A stretch of 64,000 nt of DNA from positions 124,001-188,000 of the forward strand of contig JAQVFR010000001.1 of assembly GCA_028697145.1 (NCBI GenBank), in the 5' to 3' direction. This stretch comes from Actinomycetota bacterium (GTDB lineage Bacteria; Actinomycetota; Geothermincolia; Geothermincolales; RBG-13-55-18). The notes below the pieces were generated by a model that saw only the letters and a list, made by a program, of their open reading frames with translations, was not told the origin of the DNA and ran no database searches. The position numbers and the translations under genes are program-made. Below, in pieces: positions 8,443-20,438 of the stretch (its first letter is position 1; the number at the start of each line of letters is the position of its first letter).

Positions 8443-8706
8443 CTAGGGGGTGAAGTCCTCGTCCATGATCTGCTCCGCCTTCTCGCGCAACTGCTTGAAG
8501 TCGCGCTTGGCTCGGCTGCTTTCGGGGAGCAGCTTATCGGTGGCGTTGAACCCCCATCCCTCGTACTTGACCGCTATGCGCGCGCTGAAGACACGTTTCG
8601 CCGGAGCGCCGCATTTCTCGCAGTCCGCCACTTTCTCGGCGTCCATGGGCTGCATGAGGTCGAAGGAATGTCCGCACTTCTTGCACTTGTATTCGTATAT
8701 GGGCAA
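8443..8706 (-). CDS. FmdB-type zinc-ribbon protein
   Basis: An 87-residue protein that begins PIYEYKCKKCGHSF, the hallmark of the FmdB/regulatory zinc-ribbon family. The ribbon uses C8, C11, C29 and C32. A charged C-terminal helix with DFKQLREKAEQIMDED follows. I chose the TTG at 8704-8706 because GGAGG is eight bases upstream and the family starts M-P-x-Y-E-Y; the open frame extends to 8766. Members of this family are thought to be nucleic-acid or regulatory proteins, but the role is not established. Confidence 0.85.
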   Translation of the reverse strand: MPIYEYKCKKCGHSFDLMQPMDAEKVADCEKCGAPAKRVFSARIAVKYEGWGFNATDKLLPESSRAKRDFKQLREKAEQIMDEDFTP

Positions 8707-8783
8707 CTCGTTCACCTCCAGGTAGATATTATAACAACAGCCGGCCTCCTGCGGGTGGAATAACATTCCCCGCGCAAATCATT

Positions 8784-8795
8784 TAGAATACGGTC
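8784..8795 (+). promoter_or_regulatory. -10 box of a leaderless ABC-transporter operon
   Basis: TAGAAT (8784-8789) is followed by six bases and the ATG at 8796. No ribosome-binding site precedes the ATG, so the transcript probably starts at the start codon. Confidence 0.55.
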
Positions 8796-9675
<880 letters not shown>

Positions 9676-9698
<23 letters not shown>

Positions 9699-10491
9699 GC
9701 TGCTGACATACCAGCTGAAGGCCAGGAGAAGAAGCTCGCTCTACTTCTCCCTGGGGCTCTTCCTCTGGGGGCTCCTCATCACCGCGCTCTACCCCGCCGT
9801 ATCGGAAGTCGAGGCCTTCTCCGACTACTGGGGTCAGTTCCCGGAAAACCTCAAGAACCTCTTCGGCGGGCACGAGATCAATATCCTCAAGCCGGAGGGG
9901 TTCATCACCCTGGAATACTACCAGATGTTCCTGCCCATCATCCTCGCCGCCTTCGCCTTCGGCTTCGCGGCCTTCTGCGTTGTCAAGGCCAGGGAGAACG
10001 GGTCCCTGGAGATCTTGCTCACCCATCCCATGGAGAGGTGGAAATACTCCCTGACCTCATTCTTTGCCATAAGCATCGGGCTGGCCGCCCTCACCATACT
10101 GGCGGTGGGAACGGTTATGCTGGTCTCCCTTGTCTTCGGCGTTGACCTGTCCTATACCGGGCAGCTGAGATTCATGCTCCTCGTCTTCCTCCTGGTGCTC
10201 AGCCTGGGAAGCATCAGTCTCTTCGCTTCCTGCGTGGCGAGGAAGAGCGGCCAGGTCTATGCCGTGGGCATAACCGTGCTGGCCGTGGCCTACCTGGTGA
10301 ACTTCCTCTCGAGCACGTGGTCTTTCTTCCGGTACATAGATTATGCGCTGCCCTACCACTATTACGACCCTTACGGCATCATGACCACGGCCGGGTTCCC
10401 CTGGTCGAGCCTCTTTTATTACCTGGCGACATCCATCGCATTCGCGGTGCTTTCCGTGATAGCCTTACAGAGGAAGGACATAACCGTATAA
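9676..10491 (+). CDS. ABC-2 type transporter permease
   Basis: About 271 residues with six predicted membrane segments ([87 protein letters not shown] and a last one near the C-terminus) and an N-terminal amphipathic stretch. This is the ABC-2 permease architecture. The start overlaps the ATPase stop; ATG at 9676 or 9685 (beginning IDPELL) are both possible, and the frame is open further upstream inside the ATPase gene. It pairs with the preceding ATPase. An [18 protein letters not shown] loop is typical of ABC-2 permeases. Confidence 0.85.
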
Positions 10492-10528
10492 ACCACGGTT
10501 CAAATCAGACACGGAGGGAGGAGAAGAG

Positions 10529-11317
10529 ATGGAATACGAGACACTGCTCATCGAGAAGAAGGACGGGGTCGCCGTCCTGACCCTAAACCGGCCCGAAACG
10601 CACAACGCCATGAACCAGACCATGTTCATGGAGCTGGATGCGGCGGCCAAAGAACTGCAGAACGACCCCGAGGTGCGGGCCGTGGTCATGACCGGTGCCG
10701 GGAAATCGTTTTCCAGCGGGCTCGACCTGGGGAGTTTCGTGGGCCTGGGGCAGCTCACCGCGCTGCAGATCCACACGTTTCTCAAGGGCGTCCAGGGCAC
10801 TTACCTGGCCTACGAGATGATGGACAAGCCGGTGATAGCGGCCGTCAACGGCCTGGCATTCGGGGGGGCGACGGAGATCATGCTCGCCTGCGACATCCGC
10901 ATCGCCTCCGATGACTCCAAGTTCAACCTCATGGAGATCAAGTTCGGCATCATCCCCGACCTGGGCGCCTGCAAGCGCCTGGCCAGGCTGGTAGGCAACG
11001 GGCGCGCTAAGGAGTTCATACTCACCGGAGACACCATCGATGCCGACGAGGCCTACCGCATCGGCATGGTCGAGCACGTCTATCCCAAGGAGCAGGTGCT
11101 GCCGGAGGCTATAAAGCTGGCCCAGCGTCTCGCCGATGGACCCATCCTCGGCATCGCCATGGCCAAGCAGGTCATAGGCAGGTGCTGGGACTCCGATCCC
11201 GAGACGGCGCTTGAGTTCGAGGCCATAGCCCAGACCCTGTGCCTGGTCTCCGAGGACCACCAGGAAGCCATCAAGGCGCTCGCCGAGAACAGAAAACCCC
11301 AGTTCAAGGGCCGCTAG
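10529..11317 (+). CDS. Enoyl-CoA hydratase/isomerase (crotonase family)
   Basis: A 262-residue crotonase. The two oxyanion-hole segments are [10 protein letters not shown] (58-67) and [13 protein letters not shown] (110-122). The two catalytic glutamates of hydratases are present as E116 and E136 (numbering of this protein), so hydration of trans-2-enoyl-CoA is likely. The start follows a strong GGAGGGAGGAGAAG ribosome site. It may be cotranscribed with the ABC genes (37-base gap), though the functional link is unclear. The stop codon overlaps that of the convergent TPR gene. It could take part in fatty-acid oxidation feeding the polyhydroxyalkanoate genes elsewhere in the window. Confidence 0.88.
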   Translation: MEYETLLIEKKDGVAVLTLNRPETHNAMNQTMFMELDAAAKELQNDPEVRAVVMTGAGKSFSSGLDLGSFVGLGQLTALQIHTFLKGVQGTYLAYEMMDKPVIAAVNGLAFGGATEIMLACDIRIASDDSKFNLMEIKFGIIPDLGACKRLARLVGNGRAKEFILTGDTIDADEAYRIGMVEHVYPKEQVLPEAIKLAQRLADGPILGIAMAKQVIGRCWDSDPETALEFEAIAQTLCLVSEDHQEAIKALAENRKPQFKGR

Positions 11318-12513
11318 CCTTTCAGCTCCTGCATCTCGCGGCGGGCCAGGGTGCCGGCCTCGCCGTCGGGGTCAAGCTGGGTGGCTTTGGCCAGGGCGAA
11401 CTCCGCCTCGGCCTCCTTGCCCTGGTGGAGCAGGCTCGCTCCCAGGATATAATACGCCCACGGGTCGCCCGGGCAGAGCTCTATGTAGCGGCGCATCGAG
11501 CCCTCGGCCTCCTCGTATTTCTCCGCCCTCGCCTGCAGCCTGCCCAGCGAGAACCAGGCGAGCGGATAATCCTCCCTGATCGACAGCACCCCGTGGTAAT
11601 ACTCCTCCGCCCTGTCGGGCATCTCCCGCATGGCATAAGCCGCCGCGAGGTTGCACATGGTCTCGACGTGGCTCGGGCTGATCGCGAGAGCCATCTCCCA
11701 TACCCTGACGGCTTCCTCCCACATGCCCATGTTCATGGTCGCCACGCCCAGGAGGTTGAGGATATCCGGCTCCATCCCTCCCTGCTTGAAGCGCGCCTCG
11801 GCCCGCAGCAGCAACCTCATGGCCTCGCCGTACCTCGCCTCCCCCAGCAGCAGCTGCGCGGCGTTGGTATAGGCCATGGCGAAGCCGGGGTCCGCCGCGA
11901 TGGCCTTGAGGTAAAGACGCAGCTTGGTCTCTTTCTCCACGGCGATGCGCAGGGCATATACGAAATAGCCGACGGCGCGGTCGGAATGTGAGAGGCCCTC
12001 CCCTATCCTCTCCATGTGCATCATGTCCAGGTCGAGCCCCAGGAGGTCCGCCATGGTCACGAGCACCTCTTCCACCAGGTCCTCCAGCGCCGCGATATCC
12101 ACCTCGAGTGTCCCACTTCTCGTATCACCGCGCAGGGCGTCGAACCTTAGCCTTTTCTCGTGCGCTCCCCCATCATCTTCCGCCATGACCTTCAGGGCCA
12201 ACTCCAGCCCGCTTATGAGGGATTGCTCCCCCGGGCGGAACCTGAGGTCTCCCCACAGGGATACGCCGGCTCCAGCGCGCCGCGACGCCTCTCTCACCTC
12301 ATCCTCGCCAAGGATTCCCGTCAGGGACAGGATCTCGCCGCCGCGCACCGGCGTCGTGAGGTCGATCACCTGAAAACCGGCCGCCCTCTCCAGTCCGTTC
12401 ATGATATATAGCGCCAGCATGTTCTCGAACATGGCGGGGACCCTGCCCACAGCGTCGGTCGCGAACTGGAACAGGGCTACCCGCATGTTCACCTTTCCCG
12501 TCTCCGCCGTCAT
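11314..12513 (-). CDS. TPR-repeat protein with N-terminal unassigned domain
   Basis: About 399 residues. The N-terminal ~190 residues are not recognised; they contain [15 protein letters not shown] and [14 protein letters not shown] and may bind nucleotide or protein. Residues about 200-395 hold five or six tetratricopeptide repeats (for example [77 protein letters not shown]). I chose the ATG at 12513, preceded by GGGGTGGAAGG; the frame is open to 12636. It is probably a scaffold for protein complexes. It overlaps the enoyl-CoA hydratase stop by three bases. Confidence 0.75.
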   Translation of the reverse strand: MTAETGKVNMRVALFQFATDAVGRVPAMFENMLALYIMNGLERAAGFQVIDLTTPVRGGEILSLTGILGEDEVREASRRAGAGVSLWGDLRFRPGEQSLISGLELALKVMAEDDGGAHEKRLRFDALRGDTRSGTLEVDIAALEDLVEEVLVTMADLLGLDLDMMHMERIGEGLSHSDRAVGYFVYALRIAVEKETKLRLYLKAIAADPGFAMAYTNAAQLLLGEARYGEAMRLLLRAEARFKQGGMEPDILNLLGVATMNMGMWEEAVRVWEMALAISPSHVETMCNLAAAYAMREMPDRAEEYYHGVLSIREDYPLAWFSLGRLQARAEKYEEAEGSMRRYIELCPGDPWAYYILGASLLHQGKEAEAEFALAKATQLDPDGEAGTLARREMQELKG

Positions 12514-12861
12514 CCGGACCTTCCACCCCTCTTCATCGCGCCATGCTCCGCCTGGCTCGCCGCGCTTCACTCCGTCATACCGGCGATATGCATCCGCTTT
12601 GCCGCCTTCATGCCGGATTATCGCTCGAGTCGCCACCGGACGCCTTTCTCAACATTGTAACAAACATGCGATTCCCCAGGCCCTGGCTGCCTGCGGCAAC
12701 GATGCCCCCCTCGAAGGGCACGGTGATAGCGCCAGGTGGCTTGCCGCCGCCACGGTCCCGCGTGACCTTCCTCTTCCGCCGTTGCGCCACACTCCCCGCA
12801 CGATTATTCTATAAGACAGGCATGTCACGGTAGATAGTACGGCCGCGTGGAGGTGTTGAAT

Positions 12862-13062
12862 ATGCAGCAGAATGTCGGAACCCTGGACAAGATAGGAAGG
12901 GCCGCCCTCTCCATGGCCTTGTTCGCTGTCGCCTGCAAGCGGCAGGACAAGCTCGGTGTCCTGGCCGCCTACAGCGCGGGGATGCTCATTTCCTCCGCTT
13001 CCTCGGGTTACTGCCCACTGTACAAGGTCTTCAAGGTCAACACGGTGGGAAAACCCTTCTGA
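12862..13062 (+). CDS. Small DUF2892/YgaP-like membrane protein
   Basis: A 66-residue protein starting MQQNVGTLDKIGRAAL, the typical opening of the DUF2892 (YgaP transmembrane domain-like) family, with a conserved GYCPLY motif near the end. Two short hydrophobic segments (residues about 14-28 and 34-52) fit two membrane helices. The ATG at 12862 has GGAGG eight bases upstream; a GTG at 12847 is in frame but has no such site. It lies between a divergent TPR gene and the end of the rRNA operon, followed by a bidirectional terminator. Confidence 0.85.
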   Translation: MQQNVGTLDKIGRAALSMALFAVACKRQDKLGVLAAYSAGMLISSASSGYCPLYKVFKVNTVGKPF

Positions 13063-13116
13063 TCGCGGGCTTCGAGCGGAGACTGGCCCCTGGTGTGTCG
13101 CTTCGGTCCGGGAATT

Positions 13117-13144
13117 GAAAAGGGCCGCTCGCGCGGCCCTTTTC
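13117..13144. terminator. Bidirectional terminator between the small membrane gene and the rRNA operon
   Basis: A perfect 12-bp inverted repeat GAAAAGGGCCGC / GCGGCCCTTTTC with a four-base TCGC loop. The A/T ends give a T-rich tail on both strands, so it can end the rRNA operon (minus) and the DUF2892 gene (plus). Confidence 0.85.
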
Positions 13145-13151
13145 GAATAGT

Positions 13152-13271
13152 GTTCCGGCAGCGACCTACTCTCCCACACGGTCCCCCGAGCAGTACCATC
13201 GGCGCTGGAGGGCTTAACTTCTGTGTTCGGAATGGAAACAGGTGAACACCTCCGCCATGGCCACCGAGAAC
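13152..13271 (-). rRNA. 5S ribosomal RNA
   Basis: About 120 bases with the conserved CCGAACACAGAAGTTAAG loop and GCGCCGATGGTA segment; the ends GTTC and GAAC pair. It is the last gene of the rRNA operon, about 65 bases after the 23S gene and just before the terminator. End positions are good to a few bases. Confidence 0.92.
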
Positions 13272-13306
13272 ATTTGTATTCGGTTGTCAATCATGCAGCT
13301 CTTCCT

Positions 13307-13327
13307 CGTACCTTCAAAACTGCACAG
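13307..13327 (-). other. 23S processing stem, 3' arm
   Basis: This 21-base segment is complementary, with one mismatch, to 17483-17503 just before the 23S gene. Together they would form the long helix cut by RNase III during 23S maturation. Confidence 0.75.
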
Positions 13328-13473
13328 CAATCTCCGAGGTTTAAGACCAAGCCCTCGACCTATTAGTACCGGTCAGCTGCACACGTTACCGTGCTTCCAC
13401 TTCCGGCCTATCAACCTTGTGTTCTACAAGGGGTCTTACCCGGTTACCCGGTGGGAGAACTGATCTCAGGGTC

Positions 13474-13506
<33 letters not shown>

Positions 13507-13622
13507 GATCCGAACGTGGCCAACCAGCCGTGCTCCTGGCGGAACAACTGGCACACCAGAGGTCCGTTCACCCCGGTCCTCTCGTACTAGGGGCAACTCC
13601 CTTCAATTCTCCTACGCCTGCA

Positions 13623-13655
<33 letters not shown>

Positions 13656-13671
13656 AAACCCAGCTCGCGTA

Positions 13672-13708
<37 letters not shown>

Positions 13709-13712
13709 ACTC

Positions 13713-13767
<55 letters not shown>

Positions 13768-13768
13768 G

Positions 13769-13823
<55 letters not shown>

Positions 13824-13959
13824 CGGCTCTCCCACATGAATGCCGCCGGATCACTAGGCCCTGCTTTCGCACCTGCTCGACTTGTGAGTCTCGCAGTCAA
13901 GCTCCCTTCTGCCCTTACACTCTACAGCTGATTGCCGACCAGCTTGAGGGAACCTTTGG

Positions 13960-14011
<52 letters not shown>

Positions 14012-14160
14012 ACACTGTCCCGCAACCGGATAACGGTTGTCGGTTAGAGCCCCAGCACATCAAGAGTGGTATCCCAAGGATGGCTCCACGAGGACTGGCG
14101 TCCTCGCTTCAAAGCCTCCCACCTATCCTGCACATGATGAACCAAAGCCCAATATCAGGC

Positions 14161-14194
<34 letters not shown>

Positions 14195-14264
14195 TGCAGG
14201 TAGCCCGCATCTTCACGGGCATTGCAATTTCGCCGAGTCCCTCGTTGAGACAGCGCCCAAGTCG

Positions 14265-14319
<55 letters not shown>

Positions 14320-15166
14320 CTCTGTTTGTTACTCCCAACCTCAGGGGGTTGGTGGCCAGGTCATTTCTGCCTGGCTCTCCATGTCGCCATGGAGGTCGGA
14401 CTATATCATCACTCAGCGCTTTTCAGCGTATTCATCCAACTCGGCATTCGCGTTCGACTGTTCACCTGCGCTGAGCGCCTGGCGTATAGTCTCTGAGGAT
14501 TCTAGACCTAGGATTCTAGACCTCGAATCTGTCAAGGATCTCCTTGTCACCATACTTCCGCTTCCCGCCACCGTTCATCTCCTTCCTTATCTTCAGGATT
14601 TCTTCAATCCCTTCCTTCTGGAGATGTCGGCCATCAGCTATTATCGAGGCGATTTGCTTGAATTTGCTGTAATCCCTCTTCTTTTTAGCTGATCTGAACC
14701 GGAACTTGTCGAAGAATGGAACCACATTATTCCGTATGGCATTGAAGTTATTCACCTCGAAATACCATATCCCATCATCTCTCTGTCTCATGGTTCCACA
14801 GTCCATATACCTCTTGAACTGCGTCAATATCTCCTTCTCGTTCTGAGAAATATTGAAACATAGAGAGACTTTCCAGGGTTGGATGTAGTCCTTGCGCGGC
14901 CGAAACACGACGTGGAAGCTTCCCTCCCCATCCGCGAATCCGGCCAAGTACCACCCTACTTCGGGTGGTATTTTCTTAACGTCAAGCACTAGTGTTGTCC
15001 ATTCTTTCTGGAGATCCTCGCTTAGGTCCAGCCTTTCCTGCTGATTGTCCGCACCCGCCGCATTGTCACCTATCATCATGAGGATATCATCCCGATATGA
15101 CAGGTAGCGCGGGATACTCGGATGTTCCAGCATATAGCCAGGTTTGGTAACGGCCCATGAAGATAG
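14320..15166 (-). mobile_element. Group I intron at 23S position 1923, carrying a homing endonuclease gene
   Basis: An 847-base insert after U1923 (E. coli numbering), the same site as the I-CeuI intron of Chlamydomonas. The 5' exon end AACGGU pairs with an internal guide GCCGUU about 12 bases into the intron, with the usual U-G wobble at the splice site; the intron ends in G before CCUAAGG. Core elements are visible: P/Q region with CAATCAGCAGG (about 15035-15051, minus strand), R element CTCAGAGACTATACGCC (14481-14502 region) and S element GATATAGTCC (14398-14410 region), whose GACTATA/TATAGTC pair forms P7. The endonuclease gene sits between Q and R, in the P5/P6 region. Confidence 0.9.
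14516..15133 (-). CDS. LAGLIDADG homing endonuclease within the 23S intron
   Basis: The C-terminal ~165 residues are a single-motif LAGLIDADG protein: the motif is WYLAGFADGEGSF, followed by a beta-sheet region (KVSLCFNISQNEKEILTQF) and a typical NNFNAIRNNVVPFFDKF segment. A single motif implies that it acts as a homodimer, as I-CeuI does at the same rRNA site. The true start is unresolved: the frame is open back through the intron core, and possible starts are the ATG at 15133, later ATGs, or a GTG just before LDVKKIPPEVGW. The C-terminus ends shortly before the R element. No frameshift or stop is seen, so it may be active. Confidence 0.85.
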   Translation of the reverse strand: MLEHPSIPRYLSYRDDILMMIGDNAAGADNQQERLDLSEDLQKEWTTLVLDVKKIPPEVGWYLAGFADGEGSFHVVFRPRKDYIQPWKVSLCFNISQNEKEILTQFKRYMDCGTMRQRDDGIWYFEVNNFNAIRNNVVPFFDKFRFRSAKKKRDYSKFKQIASIIADGRHLQKEGIEEILKIRKEMNGGGKRKYGDKEILDRFEV

Positions 15167-15178
15167 ACCGTTATAGTT

Positions 15179-15427
15179 CACCTATTCCCCATGTCGCCAT
15201 GCGGGGTGGACCATATCTTCTCCCTGGTCTTGGTGGACCAGGGGCCCGGCGTATGGCCTCTGAGGATTCCCGGACTTGTGGTCCGGGCCTTTCCTGCTGA
15301 TTGTCCGCACTCCGTGGATTGTCACTGCCTCCCTGGGGTGGAGGCGAGTACCAGGAGATACTCGGAGTTTCCAGCATATAGCCGGGTTTTTCCTATCCGG
15401 TCACCCGGATAGGGCCGCAACTCGTTT
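15179..15427 (-). ncRNA. ORF-less group I intron at 23S position 1911
   Basis: A 249-base insert after U1911. The 5' exon end GGCCGU pairs with an internal guide GCGGCC ten bases into the intron, with a U-G wobble at the junction, and the intron ends in G before AACUAU. The core matches the neighbouring intron: CAATCAGCAGGAAAGG (15288-15310 region), CCTCAGAGGCCATACGCC (15248-15269 region) and GATATGGTCC (15208-15220 region), forming P7 with one compensated base-pair change relative to the other intron. P6 is closed by a CCCGGAC/GTCCGGG hairpin where the other intron has its endonuclease gene. Confidence 0.9.
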
Positions 15428-15646
15428 ACGGCCGCCGTTCACCGGGGCTTAGGTTCAGAGCTTCGCGTGCCGGCCGAAACCGGCCGCTAACCCTTCCCCT
15501 TAACCTTCCGGCACCGGGCAGGCGTCAGCCCCTATACGTCGTCTTACGACTTTGCAGAGACCTGTGTTTTTAGTAAACAGTCGCTTGGGCCTGTTCACTG
15601 CGACCCCCTCACGCTTAGGGAGCGGATCCCATCACGCTAACGGGGT

Positions 15647-15680
<34 letters not shown>

Positions 15681-16847
15681 GAGTTCCTTAACGAGGGTTA
15701 TCTCGATCGCCTTAGTATTCTCTACTCGCCCACCTGTGTCGGTTTGGGGTACGGGCACCAGACAGCTCCCTAGGGGCTTTTCTCGGCGGCATGGATTCAG
15801 CGACTTCCCCTATAAGCGGGTCGGCATCGCGCCTCAGGCTTGTGTGCCGCCAAGCATTTGACTCGGCAGCGCCCTGCACGCTTACCCGCGGTCGACCAGC
15901 GCCGCGGTTCGCTTATCCTTCCGCGTCCCCCCATCAGTCAAACACTGACTGGTGGTACCGGAATATAAACCGGTTATCCATCGACTACGCCTCTCGGCCT
16001 CGCCTTAGGTCCCGACTAACCCTGGGTGGATTAACCTTCCCCAGGAACCCTTGGGCATTCGGCGGACGGGTTTCTCACCCGTCTTTCGCTACTCATACCG
16101 GCATTCTCTCTTCCCTGCGGTCCATCGATAAATCCCTTACGGGAAACCCTTCCGGGTCGACTTCACCCCCCAGGGAATGCTCCCCTACCCATCATGCCCG
16201 AAGGCACAATGCCGCAGCTTCGGTATCGGGCTTGAGCCCCGCTACATTATCGGCGCGAAACCACTTGACCAGTGAGCTATTACGCACTCTTTCAATGGTG
16301 GCTGCTTCTAAGCCAACATCCTGGTTGTCTGGGCAATTTCACATCCTTTCCCACTTAGCCCGAATTAGGGACCTTAGCTGGCGGTCTGGGCTGTTTCCCT
16401 TTTGACCATGGAGCTTATCCCCCACAGTCTGACTCCCGGGTTCTGGAGCCATGGCATTCGGAGTTTGACTGGGTTTGGTAACCGGTGAAGGCCCCTAGTC
16501 CAATCAGTGCTCTACCACCAAGGCTGAACACCCGAGGCTAACCCAAAAGCTATTTCGGGGAGAACCAGCTATCTCCGAGTTTGATTGGCCTTTCACCCCT
16601 ACCCACAGGTCATCCCCTCCGTTTTTAACCGAAGTGGGTTCGGTCCTTCACGAGGTCTTACCCTCGCTTCAACCTGCCCATGGGTAGATCACTCGGCTTC
16701 GGGTTTACGGCACGCAACTAAGTCGCCCTGTTAAGACTCGCTTTCGCTTCGGCTCCGGGTATACCCCTTAACCTCGCTGCGTACCGGTAACTCGCCGGCT
16801 CGTTCTACAAAAAGCACGCCATCACGGCTCGAGGCCGCTCTGACAGT

Positions 16848-16882
<35 letters not shown>

Positions 16883-16888
16883 CCTCCC

Positions 16889-16936
<48 letters not shown>

Positions 16937-17184
16937 CAGGGAGTATTTAGCCTTGCGGGGTGGTGCCCGCGGATTCCGACGGGATTTCCCCGGTCCCGCC
17001 GTACTCAGGATACCCTCCGGGAGATCCATTCCTTTCGCCTACGGGGCTGTTACCCTCTGTGGCGGATCTTTCCAGGATCCCTCGACTAGAAATGGATTTT
17101 GTAACTCCCCGGTGCCTCCGCAACGACACCTGGAAGGTCCTTCAACCCCTGACGGACAACGCCTGCGGGCTATCACATCCGCCA

Positions 17185-17228
<44 letters not shown>

Positions 17229-17482
17229 CGGTTGCTTTCTTTTCCTCGGGGTACTTAGATGTTTCAGTTCCCCCGCTTGCCTCCTCACGCCCTATGTGTT
17301 CAGGCGTGGGTACCGGCGCATTACCACCGGTAGGTTCCCCCATTCGGAGATCTCCGGATCAAAGCCTGTTAGGCGGCTCCCCGAAGCTTATCGCAGCCTG
17401 CCACGTCCTTCATCGGCTCCTGGCACCTAGGCATCCACCGTATGCTCTTAGTAGCTTGGTATTTAAACAACCTCTTCGATCA

Positions 17483-17503
17483 CTGTGCAGTTTTCAAGGT
17501 ACG
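17483..17503 (-). other. 23S processing stem, 5' arm
   Basis: This segment is complementary to 13307-13327 with one mismatch and lies about 20 bases before the 23S 5' end. It is the upstream strand of the presumed RNase III processing helix. Confidence 0.75.
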
Positions 17504-17615
17504 ATTCCGAGCTAAGAGCGCACCTAACCGGTGCGCCCAAAGAGACATCCTATAATAATTATAAGCCCGCGGTCAAGTGCAATTACACGACTTTTTCAGG
17601 CTTTTTGGGTCTTTG

Positions 17616-18137
17616 CTAGGCCTCCTGCATCTTCATGTACCCGCCTACGAGGGGTATCGCGGAGAAGATTATCGCCACTATCCAGGCGGCCCAGTTCATC
17701 GTCGACACGTCCCATCCACCAGGCCTGATAAGGATGCCGAGGATCACGCACAACAGCCCCGCCGCAGATGCTCCCAGGTATATCAGCCCTGCCGGCAGGT
17801 TGAGTTCGATGAAGTTGCCGAATTTGTTCGCAACCATGAACGCCGCGAAAAGGAACAGGAGGAAGAAGATAACCCACGGCAGCCATTGCCAATTACCCCT
17901 GTAGGTCACCTTGACGTCGAAGAAGATATCGCCCGCCCACTTGGCCTTGTACCAGCTGACTAGGGCCATGATCCAGGCAAGCAGTGATCCGACCAGTACT
18001 ACCAGGTCGGGTATGGGCAGCTTGGAGGTGTCCAGCTGCGCTCTCGGCGGACCTGCGGGAGCCTGTGGCGGCTGTCCCGGGGGCGGCGGGGGCGGTTGCA
18101 TTCCTCCCGGAGGAGGCCCTGGTGGTTGCTGTACCAT
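17616..18137 (-). CDS. Membrane protein with proline-rich N-terminus, encoded in the 16S-23S spacer
   Basis: A 173-residue protein of unknown family. Residues 1-33 are rich in Pro, Gly and Gln; residues about 43-62, 84-104, 115-137 and 148-166 are hydrophobic and fit four membrane helices. Between helices 1 and 2 is a Trp/Tyr-rich loop (WYKAKWAGD, TYRGNWQW). The ATG at 18137 has AAGGAG eight bases upstream; the frame is open to 18170. The gene lies on the rRNA strand inside the transcribed spacer, where a tRNA gene is normally found. It may be transcribed with the rRNA or from a weak local promoter near 18262-18295 (TTGCTA-N16-TAAATA). Its function is unknown. Confidence 0.8.
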   Translation of the reverse strand: MVQQPPGPPPGGMQPPPPPPGQPPQAPAGPPRAQLDTSKLPIPDLVVLVGSLLAWIMALVSWYKAKWAGDIFFDVKVTYRGNWQWLPWVIFFLLFLFAAFMVANKFGNFIELNLPAGLIYLGASAAGLLCVILGILIRPGGWDVSTMNWAAWIVAIIFSAIPLVGGYMKMQEA

Positions 18138-20057
<1,920 letters not shown>

Positions 20058-20178
20058 AAATGCAGTCCTTGCGGACTTACATGCTTTTGAAGTGTGTATC
20101 CAGGCTCCATACCGGTTGTGATCCACCTTGCGGTGAACCGGAACGGAATTGATTGGAGCTCAATTTCTCTCTCTGTTA

Positions 20179-20197
20179 CGCTGTTTAGTTTTCAAGG
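20179..20197 (-). other. 16S processing stem, 5' arm
   Basis: The upstream partner of 18437-18455, in the leader between the promoters and 16S. Confidence 0.75.
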
Positions 20198-20231
20198 AAC
20201 GCGCTTCAAGCACCGAATTCAACAATGCTAC

Positions 20232-20260
20232 AAAGTAGCACTAGCGTCCAGGTCTGTCAA
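20232..20260 (-). promoter_or_regulatory. rRNA promoter P2 (proximal)
   Basis: On the minus strand TTGACA (20255-20260), 17 bases, TACTTT (20232-20237). It lies about 175 bases before the 16S gene. A GAGGCGG/CCGCCTC hairpin sits just upstream at about 20262-20287. Confidence 0.7.
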
Positions 20261-20390
20261 CGAGGCGGCATGAAAAAAACCGCCTCTCCAGCGGCATCCG
20301 ATTCAAGACTCCGACAAGATCGCCAAGTATCCGGAATACCGCCTCCTTTTATCAATCGGGATAAATCCCGGCGGCTCTGCCGCGCACTTT

Positions 20391-20419
20391 ATAATAACAC
20401 CTGAAAAAGGCCATGTCAA
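20391..20419 (-). promoter_or_regulatory. rRNA promoter P1 (distal)
   Basis: On the minus strand TTGACA (20414-20419), 17 bases, TATTAT (20391-20396). It starts only about 20 bases after the tyrS stop codon and lies 159 bases upstream of P2, giving tandem promoters as in other rRNA operons. Confidence 0.75.
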
Positions 20420-20438
20420 ACAGCATCTTTTAAAGTCC

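Noticed and set aside
12649-13290. Minus-strand frame running from the 5S gene into the DUF2892 gene
   Set aside because: It crosses the 5S rRNA and the terminator and is antisense to a recognised small membrane protein.
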